Shown: piece by piece, positions 59,904 to 64,000 of the stretch
Numbering within the stretch: position 1 is the stretch's first letter
How the letters are laid out: the number at the start of each line of letters is the position of its first letter
Assembly: GCA_020634895.1 (NCBI GenBank)
Contig: JACKAV010000001.1
Location: forward strand, 372,001 to 436,000
Source of the DNA: Anaerolineales bacterium
GTDB taxonomy: Bacteria > Chloroflexota > Anaerolineae > Anaerolineales > Villigracilaceae
DNA length: 64,000 nucleotides
Reading direction: 5' to 3'
Position numbers and translations under genes: made by a program
Notes under the pieces: generated by a model
Seen by the model: only the letters and a program-made list of their open reading frames with translations
Database searches by the model: none
What the model was told of the DNA's origin: nothing

Positions 59904-59972
59904 TCTGCCCGACAAAGCAATCCCGGAAAAAATTAGGAGATTGCTTCGCCGAAGAACACGGCTCGCAATGAC
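59885..59972. repeat. MITE-like interspersed repeat between folC and lon
   Basis: Perfect 11-bp terminal inverted repeats GTCATTGCGAG (59885-59895) and CTCGCAATGAC (59962-59972) enclose an inner inverted pair (AAGCAATCCC, GGAGATTGCTTCG). The element encodes the last codons and stop of folC and reaches to 12 bases before the lon ATG. Elements of the TCATTGCGAGGAG type are common dispersed repeats in bacteria. Confidence 0.8.
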
Positions 59973-59984
59973 AGAGGATTTTGC

Positions 59985-62447
59985 ATGACTCAACCGAATT
60001 GGAATGAAGATGAATTTGACCTGACGCTCTCGCAGCGGACCGAGGAGCTGTATCGCATCCCGAACTTGGAGCCAAAAGCCGACGGCTTGATCGAAGCGGC
60101 TGTGCTCCCGCTGCGGGATATGGTCATCTTCCCGCGCATGGTATCGCCGATCTTTATCGGACGCGAGGCTTCGCTTTTGGCGTTGGAAGAAGCGCAATCG
60201 AAGGAACAAACCGTTATCGGATTAACCCAGCGCGACCCCGATGTGGAAGACCCGGGGACCGAAGATTTCCTGCCCATTGGCGTGGAGATGGCAGTGGGGC
60301 GTTTGCTCGATATGCCCGACGGCTCGCATTCTGCTCTGGTGCAGGGACGCCGCCGTTTGGAGATCACCGAGTTTTTGCAGCTTAAGCCGTATATTCGCGT
60401 GCGCGCCCGCATCATCCATGAACAGAATACAGCGGACCGCTCCACTCAGGCGCTGATGCGCTCGGTGCTGAGTCAGTTCGAACGCTGTATCCAGCTCGAC
60501 CGTTCCATCCCCGAAGAGGCACATGTTTTTGCGTTGAATATTTCCGAGCCGGGCTGGCTGGCGGATATGATCTCCACGTCGCTTGGTCTGACTTATGAAG
60601 CCAAACTTCGCCTGTTGATGATCCTTGACCCCAAGGCGCGCCTCGGTCAGCTCAATAATCTGTTGGCTGCCGAAGTGGACGTGCTCGAACTCGAAGATGA
60701 GATTCACACCCGCGTCCAGAACGAAGTGGACAAGAGTCAACGCGAGTATTACCTGCGCGAGCAGATGCGCCAGATCCAGACGGAGCTTGGCGAAGGCGAC
60801 ATCTTCATGCGCGATGCTGTGGATATGAAAAAGCGGATCGAGGCTGCGGCTTTGCCCGATGAGGCGCGCAAGGTTGCCTTGAAGGAAGTGGAGCGGCTCA
60901 ACCAAATGCCGCCGATGGCGCCTGAAGTCGGCATCATCCGAACATATATTGATTGGATTCTCGACCTGCCGTGGGATATTCCGTCGGCGGATAATCTCGA
61001 TGTGAAGAATGCAGCGAAAACGTTGGAACGCGACCACTTCGGTTTGAAGAAAGCCAAGGAACGCATCCTTGAATACATCGCCGTCCGTTCGCTCAAGCCG
61101 AAGAAGGAACGTCAGCCCATCCTTTGCTTTGTCGGACCTCCCGGCGTCGGCAAGACCTCACTTGGTCGCTCCATCGCGGATGCGCTTGGGCGCAAGTTCG
61201 TGCGTGTTTCCCTGGGCGGTGTGCGCGACGAAGCCGAGATCCGCGGACACCGCCGCACATACATCGGCGCATTGCCCGGTCGCATCATCCAGACGATGAA
61301 GCGGGCAGGGACGTCCAATCCGCTTTTTATGCTGGATGAGATCGACAAGCTCTACTCGGATTTCCGCGGCGATCCGGCTTCGGCGATGCTTGAAGTGCTG
61401 GACCCGGAGCAGAACTACGCCTTTAGTGACCACTACCTCGAACTGCCTTTCGACCTGTCGAAGGTCATGTTCGTGACGACAGCCAACTCGTTGGGAAGCA
61501 TCCCTTCGCCGCTGCTCGACCGCATGGAAGTGATCGAATTCCCCGGTTATATCGAAGAGGAAAAGATCGAGATCGCCAACCGCTATCTCATTCCGCGCCA
61601 GATCGAAGAGAATGGCATTGACTCCCTCGACCTGAAATTTGAACTACCCGCGCTTCAACGCATCATCCGCGAATACACGTACGAAGCGGGTGTCCGCAAT
61701 CTGGAGCGTGAGATCGGACGTGTGTGCCGCAAAGTGGCGCGCATGAAGGCGGAAGGGAAGAAATACCCCACGTCCATTACAGCCGAGGTCATCGAAAAAT
61801 TGCTCGGACCGCAGCAGGTCTTTCCATCGGAAGCCGAACGGACGGATGAAGTCGGCGTTGCCACCAGCCTCGCGTGGACCGAATCCGGCGGCGAGATCAT
61901 GCCGGTGGAAGTTGCCATCATCGAAGGCAAAGGCGGCTTGCAGATGACCGGTCAGATGGGTGAGGTGATGCAGGAATCCGCTCAGGCTGCAATGACCTAC
62001 ATCAAGTCCCGGTCTGCGGCGTTGAAGATCGATATGGACGTTTTCGAACGCTTCGATATTCACATCCACATGCCTGAAGGCGGCATCCCGAAAGATGGTC
62101 CCTCGGCGGGAATCACGATGGCAACCGCCATCATCTCCGCGCTGACGGGCCGCCCCGTGCTCAAGCACGTCGGCATGACCGGCGAGATCACCCTGCGCGG
62201 GCGCGTCCTGCCAATTGGCGGGGTGCGTGAGAAGGTCCTTGCGGCTCATCGCGCCGGGTTGAAGACGGTCCTTCTGCCGGAAAAGAACATGAAAGACCTT
62301 GTCGAACTACCCAAGACAGCCAAGTCTGAATTGAAGATCGTTCCGATCAAGCACATGGACAACGTCCTTGATATCGCTTTGGGAAAGCAAAAGGTTATCG
62401 ATCCGCCCAAGCCGCGCAAACGCGCTGATGAACAAGGCGAAGAGTAG
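59985..62447 (+). CDS. lon: ATP-dependent protease Lon
   Basis: An 820-residue LonA protease. The N-terminal substrate-binding domain (about 34-235; [20 protein letters not shown]) is followed by a helical linker, the AAA+ domain with Walker [10 protein letters not shown] (about 385-393) and Walker [10 protein letters not shown], and the S16 protease domain with catalytic Ser (GPSAG, about 707) and Lys (VREKVLAA, about 750). All active residues are present. It degrades damaged and regulatory proteins in the cytoplasm. GAGGATT lies before the ATG. The upstream repeat leaves only 12 bases for a leader, so transcription probably continues from folC. Confidence 0.98.
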   Translation: MTQPNWNEDEFDLTLSQRTEELYRIPNLEPKADGLIEAAVLPLRDMVIFPRMVSPIFIGREASLLALEEAQSKEQTVIGLTQRDPDVEDPGTEDFLPIGVEMAVGRLLDMPDGSHSALVQGRRRLEITEFLQLKPYIRVRARIIHEQNTADRSTQALMRSVLSQFERCIQLDRSIPEEAHVFALNISEPGWLADMISTSLGLTYEAKLRLLMILDPKARLGQLNNLLAAEVDVLELEDEIHTRVQNEVDKSQREYYLREQMRQIQTELGEGDIFMRDAVDMKKRIEAAALPDEARKVALKEVERLNQMPPMAPEVGIIRTYIDWILDLPWDIPSADNLDVKNAAKTLERDHFGLKKAKERILEYIAVRSLKPKKERQPILCFVGPPGVGKTSLGRSIADALGRKFVRVSLGGVRDEAEIRGHRRTYIGALPGRIIQTMKRAGTSNPLFMLDEIDKLYSDFRGDPASAMLEVLDPEQNYAFSDHYLELPFDLSKVMFVTTANSLGSIPSPLLDRMEVIEFPGYIEEEKIEIANRYLIPRQIEENGIDSLDLKFELPALQRIIREYTYEAGVRNLEREIGRVCRKVARMKAEGKKYPTSITAEVIEKLLGPQQVFPSEAERTDEVGVATSLAWTESGGEIMPVEVAIIEGKGGLQMTGQMGEVMQESAQAAMTYIKSRSAALKIDMDVFERFDIHIHMPEGGIPKDGPSAGITMATAIISALTGRPVLKHVGMTGEITLRGRVLPIGGVREKVLAAHRAGLKTVLLPEKNMKDLVELPKTAKSELKIVPIKHMDNVLDIALGKQKVIDPPKPRKRADEQGEE

Positions 62448-62475
62448 ATCGGCGCATTATCGAACGTAAAATCAA

Positions 62476-62513
62476 AAAACGCGCAGAAAAGACAATCCTT
62501 TTCTGCGCGTTTT
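62476..62513 (+). terminator. Rho-independent terminator
   Basis: Arms AAAACGCGCAGAAAAG (62476-62491) and its complement (62498-62513) around a six-base loop, followed by CGTTTTA. It ends the lon transcript. Confidence 0.92.
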
Positions 62514-62533
62514 CGTTTTACAATTGTCCCGCC

Positions 62534-63355
62534 ATGAACATTCTGCCCATCCCTCTCAAAGACAAAGTCGTACTTATTACTGGCGCTTCCTCAGGTTTCG
62601 GCGAAGATGCCGCCTGGCTTTTTGCTCAGGAAGGCTGCCGGGTGGTTCTTGCCGCCCGCCGCATCGACCGTCTGCGCAACCTTGCCGCGAAGATACAGGA
62701 TGCCGGCGGCGAAGCCATTGCCGTGCCAATGGATATTGTCAACACCGACGAGATCGATAACATGGTGCAGACCACGATCGACCTGTATGACCGTATCGAC
62801 ATTCTGTTCAATAACGCGGGCATTGGGCGTGTAGGATGGTTTGAACAACATGAACCTGACCGCGACATCGACCTGCTTATCAAGGTCAACCTCATCGGCT
62901 CGATGCGCGTCACGCGCATGGTCCTGCCGCATATGCTCGCGCGACGGGAAGGTCACATCATTAATATGTCATCTGTGGCGGGTCTTACGTCCGCGCCGTT
63001 GATCGCCAGCTACGCCGCCAGCAAAAACGGTTTGCGCGCCTTCACAGATGCCTTGCGGCGTGAAGTGTATCCGTTCGGCATCAAGGTCAGCGGAATTTAC
63101 CCGGGACCCGCCACCACCGAGTTTGGCTCACATGTGCATGGCGGCAATACATATAGCTCCATTCGCTCGCGGCTGGGTCCACGGCTGAGTTCGGAGCAGG
63201 TTGCCCGCTGGGTCATTGCCGTGGCAAAACGTCCGCGCCGCACGCTTGTCATTCCGTGGTGGTATCAACCAACCGTCTTTCTTGAAAGATATTTTCCCCG
63301 GCTTACGGATTGGGGTTCGTATCTCTTTTCAAAGATCAAACATAAATTGGATTAG
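62534..63355 (+). CDS. SDR-family oxidoreductase
   Basis: A 273-residue classical SDR with the cofactor motif TGASSGFGEDAA (about 17-28), NNAGIGR, the active-site Ser in NMSSVAGLTSAP, and an intact YAASK. The C-terminal extension (about 240-273) is hydrophobic and basic, as in the DltE/YqjQ-like membrane-associated SDRs. The substrate is unknown. TACAAT (62519-62524) is 9 bases before the ATG, with no Shine-Dalgarno. The peptidase gene follows 9 bases after its stop. Confidence 0.9.
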   Translation: MNILPIPLKDKVVLITGASSGFGEDAAWLFAQEGCRVVLAARRIDRLRNLAAKIQDAGGEAIAVPMDIVNTDEIDNMVQTTIDLYDRIDILFNNAGIGRVGWFEQHEPDRDIDLLIKVNLIGSMRVTRMVLPHMLARREGHIINMSSVAGLTSAPLIASYAASKNGLRAFTDALRREVYPFGIKVSGIYPGPATTEFGSHVHGGNTYSSIRSRLGPRLSSEQVARWVIAVAKRPRRTLVIPWWYQPTVFLERYFPRLTDWGSYLFSKIKHKLD

Positions 63356-63364
63356 GAGAATCTC

Positions 63365-64000
63365 GTGACTCAAGCTCGCCTCGACAAACTCACCGCTTCA
63401 CTTCGGACCTCAGACCTGGATGCTGTTATTCTGAATCCGGGACCTACGCTGAAATATCTCACCGGGCTGAACTTCCACTTAATGGAACGTCCGGTGGTTT
63501 TATTTGTCACACCTGAAAAAGACCCCGTGTTGGTGCTCCCCGAATTGGAACTCCCCAAAGTGGACTTGTTCCCATACAAGGTGCAGGGGATTCCTTATGG
63601 GGAGAATCCGTCAGAGTGGGATGAAGCCTTTCGTAAGGCTGCCCAGCTCCTCGGTCTGGATGGGAAGCGCATCGGCGTCGAGCCGCGGAATCTGCGTCTG
63701 CTGGAATTCCGTCATGTGAAATCCGGCGCTCCCGAAGCGGATTATCCCGATGCGGGTGATGTGCTTGCCGAACTGCGTCTGCGCAAGGATAAAGCCGAGG
63801 TGGATGCCATGCGCAAGGCTGTGAAGATCGCGCAGGATTCGCTGGAGGCGGTTATCCCGCAGATCAAGATCGGGATGACCGAGCGTGAGATCGCATCTGA
63901 ATTGGTGATGCAGTTGTTGAAGCATGGCTCTGAATCGGAGATTCCCTTTGCTCCCATCGTCTCTGCCGGACCGAACTCTGCAAACCCGCATGCTTCTCCC
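63365..64000 (+). CDS. Xaa-Pro peptidase (M24 family), 5' part
   Basis: Starts at GTG 63365 behind AGGAG and runs open to the window end (212 codons). The N-terminal creatinase-type domain (about 1-130; LDAVILNPGPTLKYLTGL, GKRIGVEPRNLRLLEF) is followed by the start of the pita-bread catalytic domain (LRLRKDKAEVDAMRKAVKIA; GMTEREIASEL; FAPIVSAGPNSANPHASP). The metal ligands (Asp, Asp, His, Glu, Glu) lie beyond the window. By family it would cut an N-terminal residue or dipeptide before proline. It is probably in one operon with the SDR gene. Confidence 0.92.
   Translation, partial: MTQARLDKLTASLRTSDLDAVILNPGPTLKYLTGLNFHLMERPVVLFVTPEKDPVLVLPELELPKVDLFPYKVQGIPYGENPSEWDEAFRKAAQLLGLDGKRIGVEPRNLRLLEFRHVKSGAPEADYPDAGDVLAELRLRKDKAEVDAMRKAVKIAQDSLEAVIPQIKIGMTEREIASELVMQLLKHGSESEIPFAPIVSAGPNSANPHASP

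Overview
The window reads as one continuous piece of a bacterial chromosome, most likely from the phylum Chloroflexota, class Anaerolineae. No rRNA or other marker gene is present to prove this. The inference rests on Thr-Pro-rich linkers in many exported proteins, lipoproteins built on a formylglycine-generating-enzyme (FGE) fold, very large GAF/PAS sensor proteins, a PadR/HAAS pair, NACHT-FGE fusion proteins, and many start codons that sit directly behind a -10 box with no Shine-Dalgarno sequence. Base composition is moderately GC-rich, except for a visibly AT-rich patch at about 26.0-27.3 kb. I see no tRNA, rRNA, CRISPR array, transposase or prophage.

Layout. 0-7.2 kb: two tandem GT39-type membrane glycosyltransferases (the first only a 3' tail), then a multi-GAF histidine kinase with a FIST sensor protein. 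7.3-11.1 kb: a NACHT NTPase fused to an FGE/C-type-lectin fold, followed by a small protein that shares its N-terminal Gly/Asn-rich motif, then a lipoprotein. 11.1-14.1 kb: a Fur-family (Nur-like) regulator behind a perfect palindromic operator, and a nickel/cobalt ECF transporter (cbiM with a PDGLE domain, cbiQ, cbiO). 14.2-15.8 kb: metK under a SAM-I riboswitch. 15.8-20.0 kb: two FGE-fold lipoproteins, an OmpR-type regulator and a C39-like peptidase with TPRs. 20.1-25.2 kb: flavin reductase, AMMECR1, TPR protein, DUF971, SH3b protein and a diacylglycerol-kinase-like protein. 25.2-27.3 kb: accessory patch with a nucleotidyltransferase, an Imm5-like protein and an SRPBCC protein.

27.3-39.0 kb resembles the Bacillus prkC-rpe-rpmB-yloU-yloV-recG region: Ser/Thr kinase, rpe, rpmB, Asp23-like gene, fakA, then PadR/HAAS, a DegV (FakB-type) gene, a CPBP protease, recG, coaD and a coiled-coil protein. 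39.1-40.7 kb: ctaB and a membrane protein. 40.9-50.3 kb: a giant GAF/PAS HD-GYP protein and a GAF/GGDEF protein on either side of lysA, which looks like a c-di-GMP cluster, plus an FtsB-like gene. 50.3-58.2 kb: rplI, a rodZ-like gene, rimO, CopD-like and TPR proteins, murJ, a zinc-ribbon peptide and an SDR. 58.2-64.0 kb: DUF503, folC, lon, another SDR and the start of an Xaa-Pro peptidase.

The best candidate for a less-described system is the NACHT-FGE operon. It combines a motif shared by the NTPase and its small partner, which resembles the shared amyloid/beta-solenoid signalling motifs of NLR-effector pairs, with a C-terminal FGE fold that lacks catalytic cysteines and ends like a target of a diversity-generating retroelement. 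No reverse transcriptase lies in the window, so the diversification idea is only a hypothesis.
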